Both the position numbers and the translations under genes were made by a program. The notes beneath the pieces are model-generated. The model was not told where the DNA came from, made no database searches, and saw only the letters and a program-made list of their open reading frames with translations. Shown here piece by piece: positions 1 to 7,080 of a stretch of DNA of 17,454 bases (the stretch's first letter is position 1; each line of letters begins with the position of its first letter). The DNA comes from Lachnospiraceae bacterium (GTDB lineage: Bacteria; Bacillota; Clostridia; Lachnospirales; Lachnospiraceae), in contig JAKSRN010000012.1 of the NCBI GenBank assembly GCA_024403585.1, positions 1-17,454 of the forward strand, read 5' to 3'.

Positions 1-12
1 GCTTATGCGTGA

Positions 13-930
13 TCAAACTCTCAGATGTTTTCTGATTGTAAAGATACATCCAAGGAAACCAATTCCCATTCCAAGTACAAGACCTACCGGAACGAGAACA
101 ACAAATACTCGGTTTGCCGGAAGAAGTCCGTTCATGATGCCGTCAAGCACGCTGAATCTCTGAAGGATGTATTTAACAGCCTGATTGTAAAGGATATACA
201 GAATACTCAGTGGAATGATCGCACCGATCAGACCAATCAGAATACCTTCAAGAATGAATGGCAGACGAACGAATGTATTTGTTGCACCAATCAGTTTCAT
301 AATACCGATCTCTTCTTTACGAACAGAGATACCTACTGTTACTGTATTATTGATCAGGAAGATGGAAACAGCCAGCAGGATCAGAATTACAATAATAGAA
401 ATTGTTGCGATCAGTCTGTTAACTGTACTGAGTGTCTGGGAAGCCTGCTGTGAGCGGTTTACCATTCGAACACCCGGAATTGTTTCAATAAATTTAACCA
501 CTTCATCCTGGTTCTCAATCTCATCCAGATATACTTCATAGTGAGCGGAGTTTGCCAGTGGGTTATCCTGATTGTTTTTAAAACCTTCTGCTGCATTTTC
601 ATTGCCCTTGAAATACTTCTCAGAGAAGGATTCCCATGCTTCATCAGCAGAAACATATTTACAATCTGTTACTTCTTCTCTGTTCATGATCTGCACACCG
701 ATGGAATCCATGGACGCCTGATCAAGATTTTCCTCGAAGAATACAGTGATACCTACATTTGTCTCAACGTTTTTCAGAATGTAATTGAAGTTCATTACAA
801 TAGAGAAAAACAGACCAAACAGGAAGATGCAGGCTGTCATGGTTGCAATAGATGCAATAGAAAACATACGGTTTCTTCCGATGTTTTTAATTCCCTGTCC
901 GGCGCTATAACCAATCGTACTAATCCTCAA
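13..930 (-). CDS. ftsX: Cell-division ABC transporter permease FtsX
   Basis: Membrane subunit of FtsEX, which couples cytoplasmic ATP hydrolysis by FtsE to activation of peptidoglycan hydrolases outside the cell during division or elongation. The layout is that of FtsX: a short cytoplasmic N-terminus, a first membrane segment near residues 20-45, an extracytoplasmic domain of about 115 residues, and three further membrane segments in the C-terminal half, ending in a basic tail (RKHLRV). The start is chosen as TTG at 928-930, giving MRISTIGYS; an AGAAGG ribosome binding site lies 8 nt upstream of it. A GTG at 937-939 is also in frame but abuts that site. The start overlaps the end of ftsE by 11 nt, so translation is probably coupled. 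About 305 residues, normal for the family and complete in the window. Family assignment is firm; the start is an inference. Confidence 0.95.
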   Translation of the reverse strand: MRISTIGYSAGQGIKNIGRNRMFSIASIATMTACIFLFGLFFSIVMNFNYILKNVETNVGITVFFEENLDQASMDSIGVQIMNREEVTDCKYVSADEAWESFSEKYFKGNENAAEGFKNNQDNPLANSAHYEVYLDEIENQDEVVKFIETIPGVRMVNRSQQASQTLSTVNRLIATISIIVILILLAVSIFLINNTVTVGISVRKEEIGIMKLIGATNTFVRLPFILEGILIGLIGAIIPLSILYILYNQAVKYILQRFSVLDGIMNGLLPANRVFVVLVPVGLVLGMGIGFLGCIFTIRKHLRV

Positions 931-1606
931 CGTAAACACCTTCTTTTTCGTCGCTGATTATGACGCCTTTCCTTAAGCGAATTACACGCTTTCTCATCTC
1001 GTTTACAATTTCTCTGTTGTGAGTTACGACCAGGACGGTAGTACCTCTTGCGTTGATCTCTTCCAGAAGACGCATGATCTCGATTGAGTTTTTCGGATCA
1101 AGGTTTCCTGTTGGCTCATCTGCCAGCAGAATATCCGGATGATTTACAAGAGCTCTTGCAAGAGCAACTCGCTGCTGCTCACCACCTGAGAGCTCTTTTG
1201 GTCTGGAACGATATTTATTCGCAAGACCTACCAGAGTCAGTACCTCAGGAACACGTTTTTTGATAATGCGGCTTGGCTTCTCAATAACGCGCTGGGCAAA
1301 AGCAACATTCTCATAGATATTTCTGTCTTTTAAAAGACGGAAATCCTGGAACACTACGCCTACACCACGACGATATTTTGGAACTTTTCTTCTCGGAAGA
1401 GTGGACAGATTGGTTCCGTTGACTGTGATCGTGCCGGATGTAGCGTCAAGTTCTTTCAAAAGCAGTTTGATCAGTGTGGATTTACCTGAACCACTGTCAC
1501 CTACGATGAATACGAACTCACCTTTGTCAATGTGTAAGGTCATATTGTTGATCGCAGGCTGAGCCTTAGGATCATAACTCTTACTGACACTTTCTAAAGT
1601 AATCAT
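920..1606 (-). CDS. ftsE: Cell-division ATP-binding protein FtsE
   Basis: Cytoplasmic ATPase partner of FtsX. All ABC motifs are intact: Walker A GDSGSGKST at about residues 36-44, Q-loop glutamine in VVFQDFR near 87, signature LSGGEQQR at about 139-146, Walker B ILLADEP at about 159-165, and the switch histidine in VVTHNRE. Length of 228 residues is typical of FtsE. ATG start at 1604-1606 with a GGAGG site close upstream. It overlaps ftsX, forming the standard ftsEX pair, and follows a CdaR-type regulator gene by 39 nt on the same strand, so the three may be co-transcribed. MacB/LolD-type ATPases share these motifs, but the FtsX neighbour settles the call. Confidence 0.97.
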   Translation of the reverse strand: MITLESVSKSYDPKAQPAINNMTLHIDKGEFVFIVGDSGSGKSTLIKLLLKELDATSGTITVNGTNLSTLPRRKVPKYRRGVGVVFQDFRLLKDRNIYENVAFAQRVIEKPSRIIKKRVPEVLTLVGLANKYRSRPKELSGGEQQRVALARALVNHPDILLADEPTGNLDPKNSIEIMRLLEEINARGTTVLVVTHNREIVNEMRKRVIRLRKGVIISDEKEGVYVED

Positions 1607-1645
1607 TCTATTCCTCCATTTTTGTTTGAAGACCAGAAAATCTGT

Positions 1646-2734
1646 TTAGAAATCCATAGTCTCCATATATTTCATATAGCGAACTACCATCAGGGCAATC
1701 TTGAAGGTAATCGCATCCTCAAACACGCGGAGATCCAGACCGGTTGATTTCTGTAATTTATCCAGTCTGTACACCAGTGTGTTTCTGTGAATATAAAGCT
1801 GTCTGGATGTCTCAGAGACATTCAGATTGTTTTCAAAGAATTTGTTGATGGTTGTGAGAGTTTCCTCATCAAAATCATCAGGGGACTTGTTTGCAAAGAT
1901 CTCTTTGATAAACATCTTGCAAAGTGGAATTGGCAGCTGATAGATCAGTCGACCGATTCCAAGTGAACTGTAAGCGATGATATCCTTCTCAGAGAAGAAG
2001 ATCTTACCTACATCCAGTGCCATTCTGGCTTCTTTATAGGATCTGGATACCTCTTTCAGTTCTTTTACAATTGTACCGTATGCGATGTAAGTCTTATGGT
2101 CACCGTCACGTCCAACTGCCTCAAGAATAGAAGCTGCAATACTGTTTGCCTGAGCATATCCCTCACCAGGTGCCAGTTCTTTTACAACAATAATGCTTTT
2201 CTCGTCAACTGCAGTGATAAAATCTCCGGATTTATTACCAAAAAGATTCTTGATATTCTCAATGGATCCCTGATCCCTGTCAGGACTTGCTTCCAGAATA
2301 AATACTACTCTCTGAGCGTCGGAATTGATGCGCAGCTTTTTAGCACGGTTATAAATATCCACCAACAGAAGATTATCCAGCAGAAGATTCTTAATAAAGT
2401 TGTCTTTATCAAAACGCTCTTTATATGCAGTCAGAAGACCCTGCAGCTGGAAAGATGCCATCTTTCCTACCAGGTAACACTCATCCTCGTCTCCTCTGGC
2501 GATCAGAATGTACTCCAGCTGATGCTCGTCATAGACTTTAAAGAAATGATAATTCTTAATAGTCTGAGTATCTGCCTGAGACTGTGCAAAATTTGTCACC
2601 TCAGACTGTGTCACTTCTGAATCGGTGAAGGTTGATACCAGTACTTTACCTTCCACATCAAGAACTCCGAGATCTGTTTTTGTAATATTTTTTAAACCTT
2701 CAATTGTGCTCTGAAGAATCTGGTTTGATATCAT
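1646..2734 (-). CDS. CdaR/PucR-family transcriptional regulator (sugar-diacid-type)
   Basis: Predicted cytoplasmic DNA-binding regulator. The N-terminal part (about residues 3-130) begins like the sugar-diacid recognition domain of CdaR: MISNQILQSTIEGL, then GVLDVEGKVLVST. A central region resembles the GGDEF-like domain of this family. The C-terminus is a clear PucR-type helix-turn-helix (about 306-350, NVSETSRQLYIHRNTLVYRL). The length of 362 residues suits CdaR-like proteins. ATG start at 2732-2734 with a GGAGGGAAGGG site. It lies between the wecG-like gene (79 bp upstream) and ftsE (39 bp downstream), all on one strand, and no sugar-diacid catabolic gene is visible. E. coli CdaR activates glucarate and galactarate genes, but the ligand and targets here are unknown. 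Confidence is in the family, not in the substrate. Confidence 0.85.
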   Translation of the reverse strand: MISNQILQSTIEGLKNITKTDLGVLDVEGKVLVSTFTDSEVTQSEVTNFAQSQADTQTIKNYHFFKVYDEHQLEYILIARGDEDECYLVGKMASFQLQGLLTAYKERFDKDNFIKNLLLDNLLLVDIYNRAKKLRINSDAQRVVFILEASPDRDQGSIENIKNLFGNKSGDFITAVDEKSIIVVKELAPGEGYAQANSIAASILEAVGRDGDHKTYIAYGTIVKELKEVSRSYKEARMALDVGKIFFSEKDIIAYSSLGIGRLIYQLPIPLCKMFIKEIFANKSPDDFDEETLTTINKFFENNLNVSETSRQLYIHRNTLVYRLDKLQKSTGLDLRVFEDAITFKIALMVVRYMKYMETMDF

Positions 2735-2813
2735 ATTCCCTTCCCTCCATGGTATATTTTGCTCAAAACTTATGGATATTTTACACTAATATGCACCAAA
2801 ATGGAAGAGAAAA

Positions 2814-3497
2814 CTAGTCAATTTCCTCATTGCGGTATTTTGCTGCCATTCTTTTAAAGGTACTTTTTTTAAGCAGAGTGCTGAACCAGGTGTTTTTTAT
2901 GCCTGCTTCATTCTGTATATTGATATGTTCTCCGAGACAGATCCATATCTTACCATTGATCTTCATCTTGTTTTCCAGCAGAAATCCCGACTGGGAAAAT
3001 CCCTGTAACCCGGATATGATCACGTCCGCTCCGCTTCCGTTGATCTCATTCACGATCCAGTCTGCAGATCTTTCATCTCTTGCAATTCCTGAAGCCTTGC
3101 CCCGAATTATGATATCAGGATATGTCTCCTGAACATAGGTTGTCAGAGCGTCAACCTCCTCATCACTTTCTCCTAACAGGAAGAAGGTATGTCTGTTACT
3201 GATCAGCTTCCAGAACATTCTTGCAATAAAGTCGTTTTCTTTCGTCTCTTCATAGATCTGTCCACTGTTAATACCTGCGGCCTCCAGTACTTCCAGTTCC
3301 CCGACCACACTCAGGTCCAGCTGTTCGAGATACTCTCTGTGAACCGGATCCTCCGCAGCAATGAGAAGCGCATTCATGGTGATTATGCCGACAGTATTGA
3401 GAGAATCGGTACGCAGAAAATCCGCAATGCGCTGCATAGCAGTCTCAACATTCATATGATCAATGCTAATTCCTAACACTTCTACTTTGTCATTCAT
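2814..3497 (-). CDS. Divergent WecG/TagA/CpsF-family (GT26) glycosyltransferase homologue
   Basis: The fold matches the WecG/TagA/CpsF family, whose members add N-acetylmannosamine or a related sugar to a lipid-linked carrier in teichoic acid or polysaccharide synthesis. Matching parts are the start (VEVLGISIDHMNVETA), the TMN segment at 40-42, FFLLGESDEEVDAL near 105-118 and the ADVIISGLQG strand near 157-166. Key motifs are eroded, however: the usual D-G aspartate after 'DL' is replaced (DLSVVGELEV, 61-70), and the usual PKQE-type motif reads FSQS. The enzyme may be inactive or altered. The start is taken as ATG 3495-3497, with GGGAG 11 nt upstream; an in-frame TTG at 3504-3506 sits too close to that site. 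It is preceded by its own good promoter. Confidence 0.75.
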   Translation of the reverse strand: MNDKVEVLGISIDHMNVETAMQRIADFLRTDSLNTVGIITMNALLIAAEDPVHREYLEQLDLSVVGELEVLEAAGINSGQIYEETKENDFIARMFWKLISNRHTFFLLGESDEEVDALTTYVQETYPDIIIRGKASGIARDERSADWIVNEINGSGADVIISGLQGFSQSGFLLENKMKINGKIWICLGEHINIQNEAGIKNTWFSTLLKKSTFKRMAAKYRNEEID

Positions 3498-3536
3498 CAG
3501 AACCAATCTCTCCCATTCTATCCCATAGTATGCAAT

Positions 3537-3565
3537 AGTATAGCAGAACAGTATTAAAAATGCAA
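3537..3565 (-). promoter_or_regulatory. Sigma-A-type promoter for the wecG-like gene
   Basis: On the minus strand TTGCAT (3560-3565) and TATACT (3537-3542) are separated by exactly 17 bp. Transcription would start near 3530, about 30 nt before the ATG at 3497. The promoter lies just beyond the glnN terminator and the intergenic repeat, so the wecG-like gene begins a new transcription unit. Confidence 0.7.
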
Positions 3566-3580
3566 CCAGCGACTTTCCAG

Positions 3581-3660
3581 AACGAGACGAAACTCACGCC
3601 GCGAGTTCCACTCGTTCGCGGGCAGTCGCCAAATCCATGCAGGCATGCACTTGGCTCGTT
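3581..3660 (-). repeat. Interspersed structured intergenic repeat, copy 1
   Basis: An 80-bp element that recurs at 10718-10796. Shared blocks in order on the plus strand are AACGAG, CGAAAC, TTCGCG, AGTCGCCAAATCCA and GCACTTGGCTCGTT, with TTCGCG plus an A-run just outside. The ends AACGAG (3581-3586) and CTCGTT (3655-3660) are inverted repeats. An inner hairpin occupies 3628-3655, with arms GCCAAATCCATGC and GCATGCACTTGGC. A second inner hairpin near 3590-3610 pairs GAAACTCAC with GCGAGTTCC, counting G.U pairs in the minus-strand RNA. It sits between the glnN terminator and the wecG-like promoter. Any reading frame through it is likely spurious. Confidence 0.8.
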
Positions 3661-3670
3661 GCCTTCGCGT

Positions 3671-3707
3671 AAAAGCAAAAGAGGGCAGAATAATAAATTC
3701 CACCCTC
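3671..3707 (-). terminator. Intrinsic terminator of glnN
   Basis: In the minus-strand RNA an 11-bp stem forms between 3697-3707 and 3681-3691 (GAGGG pairs with CCCTC; two G.U pairs inside) around a 5-nt loop, followed by TTTTGCTTTT (3680-3671). It lies 45 nt past the glnN stop codon. Confidence 0.85.
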
Positions 3708-3751
3708 ATTTCGTACTATAGCATATTTTCCATTGAAATTCAAGATAAGCA

Positions 3752-5866
3752 TCAAACCTCAAACATGAGATCACCATAAGATGGCATTGGCCATACATTT
3801 TTATCCACCATTGTCTCAAGACGGTCAATTGGTGCACGAAGGTTTGCCATAGCAGGAGTTACCATATCATGATAATATCTTGCTCTTGCCTCACCTTCCG
3901 GAACCTTCAGAGCCTCCTCACCCAGACGGTTCAGTTCTTTCAGTGCCTTCTGCGCTTCAACCAGTTCAAGACTGATGTTTCTTAACAGTTCTTCCTGTAC
4001 AGACACCAGATCCACACCGGCTGCTTTCACAGCAATAACAGCATCTGCCAGTGTTTTTGTATAGCTGATCACTGCAGGGATAATCTGTTTCGCTGCAATG
4101 TTCACCATAGCTCTCGCTTCAATATTGATTGTCTTGGAATAGTTCTCATATTTTACTTCCTGACGTGACAGAAGCTCTGTTTTGCTGAAAACCCCATATT
4201 TCTCAAACATGTTGACATTAATGTCTCTTGTCAGCTCTGGAACCGCATCCACCATGCAGGTGATATTTGGAAGTCCTCTGCGCTCAGCCTCAGCGATCCA
4301 TTCTTCAGCATAGCCATTGCCATTAAAGATGACTCTTCTGTGCTCGATGAAGTTTCTCTGAACCAGGTCATGAACTGCCTGTTCAAAATCCTCAGCCTTC
4401 TCCAGCTCATTGCAAGCCTCATCAAATGCCTCTGCCGCAATCGTATTCAGAACAACAGTAGACTCCGCAATGGAATCTCTGGATCCAACCATACGGAACT
4501 CAAATTTATTTCCTGTGAATGCAAACGGGGATGTTCTGTTACGATCTGTTGCATCCTTGCTTACACCGGCAATACTCTTAACACCGGTATCCAGAGTACC
4601 ACCCTTCAGGCTGTGGGTAGCATTACCCTTGGCAACAAACTGCTCCACAACATCTTCCAGCTGCTCACCCAGGAATATAGAGATGATGGCTGGCGGTGCC
4701 TCATTCGCACCAAGACGATGATCATTACCAGGATCAGAAGCAGATTCTCTTAAAAGTCCTGCATGGATATCTACTGCTTTGATGATGCAGGACAGAGTCA
4801 GCAGGAACTGAATATTCTCATGAGGTCTTTTACCAGGATCCAGCAGATTGATGCCATCATCTGTTGTAAGAGACCAGTTGTTGTGTTTACCGGAACCATT
4901 GACACCTGCGAATGGTTTCTCATGCAGCAGACACTTCATACCATGACGGCTGGCAACTGTTTTCAGGGTCTGCATAATGATCTGGTTGTGATCTGCAGCT
5001 ACATTGGCTTCCGCATAGATTGGAGCCAGTTCGTGCTGAGCAGGTGCAACCTCATTGTGCTGGGTCTTTGCAGATACGCCCAGTTTCCACAGTTCGATAT
5101 TCGCATCCTTCATAAATGCTGCAATTCTCTGACGGATTACACCGAAATAATGGTCATCCATCTCCTGTCCTTTTGCAGGCATGGATCCGAAAAGAGTTCG
5201 AGCTGTATAGATCAGGTCTTTTCTCTTTTTAAATTTCTCGGCATCAACCATAAAATACTCCTGTTCAGCACCTACAGATGGCGTAACTTTATTGGAAGTT
5301 GTATTACCGAAAAGTCTTACAAGACGAAGGGCCTGTTTATTGATTGCTTCCATGGAACGAAGAAGCGGAGTCTTCTGATCCAGTGCCTCACCTGTATAAG
5401 AGCAGAAGGCAGTCGGAATGCAGAGGGTTGCTCCCGCAGCATCCTGGCGAACAAAAGCCGGTGATGTACAATCCCATGCAGTATAACCTCTTGCCTCGAA
5501 GGTAGCACGAAGTCCTCCTGACGGGAAAGAGGAAGCATCAGACTCACCTTTGATCAGTTCCTTACCGGAAAAGCTCATCAGAACCTTACCATTTGGCATA
5601 GGTGCAGTGATAAAGGAATCATGTTTCTCAGCAGTAAAGCCGGTTAATGGCTGGAACCAATGTGTAAAATGTGTAGCGCCTTTTTCAATTGCCCACTCTT
5701 TCATCTCATGTGCAATAACATCAGCGGTCTCAAGATCCAGTTCTCCACCTTCTTTAATTACATTTTTCAGCTTAGCATATACCTTCTTAGGCAGGCGCTC
5801 CTGCATAACGGTATCATTGAATACATTTTCGCCAAAAATTTTTGCAACGTTTGCATACTCTCCCAC
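3752..5866 (-). CDS. glnN: Type III glutamine synthetase (GlnN)
   Basis: Catalyses ATP-dependent condensation of glutamate and ammonia to glutamine in the cytoplasm, the main ammonium-assimilation step. At 704 residues it has the size of the large type III enzymes, not the roughly 450-residue GlnA type. Family motifs seen in order: THWFQPLTG (about 66-74), the metal-site segment GAEQEYFMVD (about 199-208), KTQHNEVAPAQHE (about 267-279), NGSGKHNNWSL (about 323-333), LGANEAPPAIISIFLG, and NRTSPFAFTGNKFEFRMVGS near 440-460. The start is GTG at 5864-5866, supported by an AGAGGAA site 8 nt upstream. The gene is monocistronic: own promoter at 5960-5988, leader hairpin at 5897-5924, own terminator at 3671-3707. 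The leader hairpin suggests control after initiation, which is an inference. Confidence 0.97.
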   Translation of the reverse strand: MGEYANVAKIFGENVFNDTVMQERLPKKVYAKLKNVIKEGGELDLETADVIAHEMKEWAIEKGATHFTHWFQPLTGFTAEKHDSFITAPMPNGKVLMSFSGKELIKGESDASSFPSGGLRATFEARGYTAWDCTSPAFVRQDAAGATLCIPTAFCSYTGEALDQKTPLLRSMEAINKQALRLVRLFGNTTSNKVTPSVGAEQEYFMVDAEKFKKRKDLIYTARTLFGSMPAKGQEMDDHYFGVIRQRIAAFMKDANIELWKLGVSAKTQHNEVAPAQHELAPIYAEANVAADHNQIIMQTLKTVASRHGMKCLLHEKPFAGVNGSGKHNNWSLTTDDGINLLDPGKRPHENIQFLLTLSCIIKAVDIHAGLLRESASDPGNDHRLGANEAPPAIISIFLGEQLEDVVEQFVAKGNATHSLKGGTLDTGVKSIAGVSKDATDRNRTSPFAFTGNKFEFRMVGSRDSIAESTVVLNTIAAEAFDEACNELEKAEDFEQAVHDLVQRNFIEHRRVIFNGNGYAEEWIAEAERRGLPNITCMVDAVPELTRDINVNMFEKYGVFSKTELLSRQEVKYENYSKTINIEARAMVNIAAKQIIPAVISYTKTLADAVIAVKAAGVDLVSVQEELLRNISLELVEAQKALKELNRLGEEALKVPEGEARARYYHDMVTPAMANLRAPIDRLETMVDKNVWPMPSYGDLMFEV

Positions 5867-5896
5867 GGTTTTTGTTCCTCTCTTTAAATCTCAAAA

Positions 5897-5924
5897 CGGG
5901 CATTCTACCTAAGCAGAATGCCCG
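5897..5924 (-). promoter_or_regulatory. glnN leader hairpin, possible attenuator
   Basis: A perfect 10-bp stem (CGGGCATTCT at 5897-5906 with AGAATGCCCG at 5915-5924) with an 8-nt loop. In the glnN transcript it is followed by TTTTGAG and then, about 15 nt on, by the ribosome binding site. This is the position of a terminator or a translation-affecting hairpin in the 5' leader. The T-run is short, so termination may be partial. Confidence 0.6.
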
Positions 5925-5959
5925 AATCATAGTTTTCTAGACATGCGTTAACTGAAATT

Positions 5960-5988
5960 AACATACCCTAATTTCTTTAAAAATGCAA
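5960..5988 (-). promoter_or_regulatory. Sigma-A-type promoter for glnN
   Basis: On the minus strand TTGCAT (5983-5988) and TATGTT (5960-5965) are separated by 17 bp. Start near 5953 would give a leader of about 87 nt containing the 5897-5924 hairpin. An inverted repeat GTTAA-(6 nt)-TTAAC at 5947-5962 overlaps the -10 and start region and could be an operator. Confidence 0.65.
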
Positions 5989-6054
5989 GCAATGGAATAA
6001 AAACATCAGGTATTTCGTGATATTTTCTAATTTTCAAAGCAATCCCATATACTT

Positions 6055-6942
6055 TTACATGAAACTAACAAAATTCAAACGCTGTTTTCTGTTGCAGATC
6101 ACAACCTCTTTATGATCGCCTCCGCGCTCTCCATCCATGGTCCAGGAAACCTCATGCTCGCTGGTGAATGTGATCCTCTCAGTCTGGAACTTCTCCACCA
6201 GAGGGGAGGAACTGTCACCCATGAACATAGATGTCAGAATCTCACTGAGCTCTTTTGGATTCGTTGGGCTATGTACAAGTGTAACCTCCAGAAGTCCATC
6301 ATCCAGCTCGACATTGTCTCCGGTAAGATTCTTCAAACCACCAATGGACTTTGCATTGCTGACCATTCCGTAAGCAAAATTGCCTTCACCGGAATATTCC
6401 TTCGATTCGATCTTCATATGGAGGGCAGGGATATTCCATACCTTCTTAGCAGCTTCCAGCACATACGCCACATGACCCAGGGAATTCTTCATACCCTGAT
6501 CTGTCTCGTAGGATACCTCTGTAAACATACCAAAGGCAGCAACATAAACAAAGTTTTTATCATTGAATCCACCGATATCGCAAGGGAAGAGATGCCCGTT
6601 CACAATACGGTTTGCAGCTTCCAGCATATCTTTCGGAATAGAAAGACTGCTTCCAAAATCATTGGTACTTCCGGATGGAATATAACCGATCGGAACATCA
6701 CAATTAGACTCCATCATACCATTTACAACTTCATCAAGAGTACCGTCTCCGCCGCTTGCCACTACCAGATCATACTCTTCGCCATGCTCTCTTGCAAAGA
6801 AACGTGCATCACCGGACTTCTGTGTCGGATGTACGGTAACCAGATAATCTGCCTTTGTAAAGATGTCAATAATATCAACCAGATGGGTGCGAATCAGTCC
6901 TTTACCGGATCTTGGATTATAGATAAATAATAAATTCTTCAT
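6055..6942 (-). CDS. Diacylglycerol kinase-family lipid kinase (YegS/DgkB type)
   Basis: Predicted soluble or membrane-associated lipid kinase. It carries the family hallmarks: nucleotide-binding NPRSGKG at about residues 9-15, GGDGTLDEVVNG at about 64-75, and PSGSTNDFG at about 89-97, followed by the C-terminal beta domain. DgkB recycles diacylglycerol released during lipoteichoic acid synthesis; YegS and related proteins act on other lipids, so the substrate here is not fixed by sequence. The start is taken as ATG 6940-6942 (MKNLLFIYNP), which has GGAG 11 nt upstream; an in-frame GTG at 6952-6954 abuts that site. About 295 residues, normal for the family. It stands alone between the rplQ terminator and the glnN promoter. 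No clear terminator was seen downstream. Confidence 0.9.
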   Translation of the reverse strand: MKNLLFIYNPRSGKGLIRTHLVDIIDIFTKADYLVTVHPTQKSGDARFFAREHGEEYDLVVASGGDGTLDEVVNGMMESNCDVPIGYIPSGSTNDFGSSLSIPKDMLEAANRIVNGHLFPCDIGGFNDKNFVYVAAFGMFTEVSYETDQGMKNSLGHVAYVLEAAKKVWNIPALHMKIESKEYSGEGNFAYGMVSNAKSIGGLKNLTGDNVELDDGLLEVTLVHSPTNPKELSEILTSMFMGDSSSPLVEKFQTERITFTSEHEVSWTMDGERGGDHKEVVICNRKQRLNFVSFM

Positions 6943-7024
6943 AATACAGTTCACTCCGAATCATCAGCATTGTCGTCATATGAAAATATAATATTTTCCT
7001 AACAGTACTATTCTAGCAGATTTC

Positions 7025-7057
7025 AAAAAAACCCGCCACAATCGTGACGGGTTTTTT
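7025..7057 (-). terminator. Terminator of the alpha ribosomal operon (after rplQ)
   Basis: Stem CCCGCCAC (7032-7039) with GTGACGGG (7044-7051), containing one G.U pair in the minus-strand RNA, around a 4-nt loop. It is flanked by seven A on the left and six T on the right, so it can terminate on either strand. It lies about 25 nt past the rplQ stop. Confidence 0.92.
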
Positions 7058-7080
7058 ACGCACTTTATAAAAGTTTTAGA

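Noticed and set aside
2735..2813. Promoter for the CdaR-type regulator
   Set aside because: A TAAAAT-like -10 is present, but the best -35 (TTCCAT) is poor. Read-through from the wecG-like promoter is as likely.
3490..3678. 62-residue minus-strand reading frame upstream of the wecG-like gene
   Set aside because: It runs through the intergenic repeat and the promoter of the wecG-like gene and has no plausible ribosome binding site. Such frames are by-products of the repeat.
4763..5464. 233-residue plus-strand reading frame
   Set aside because: Antisense to the well-conserved glnN gene, with no start signals and cysteine-rich non-protein-like composition. It is a coding shadow.
5897..5924. 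ANTAR-type dual-hairpin antiterminator in the glnN leader
   Set aside because: Only one clear hairpin is present, and its loop lacks the A-at-1, G-at-4 hexaloop pattern, so that specific class is not supported.
5990..6054. Terminator for the lipid kinase gene
   Set aside because: Only a 4-bp stem (ATCA/TGAT) before a T-rich stretch could be drawn, which is too weak to call.
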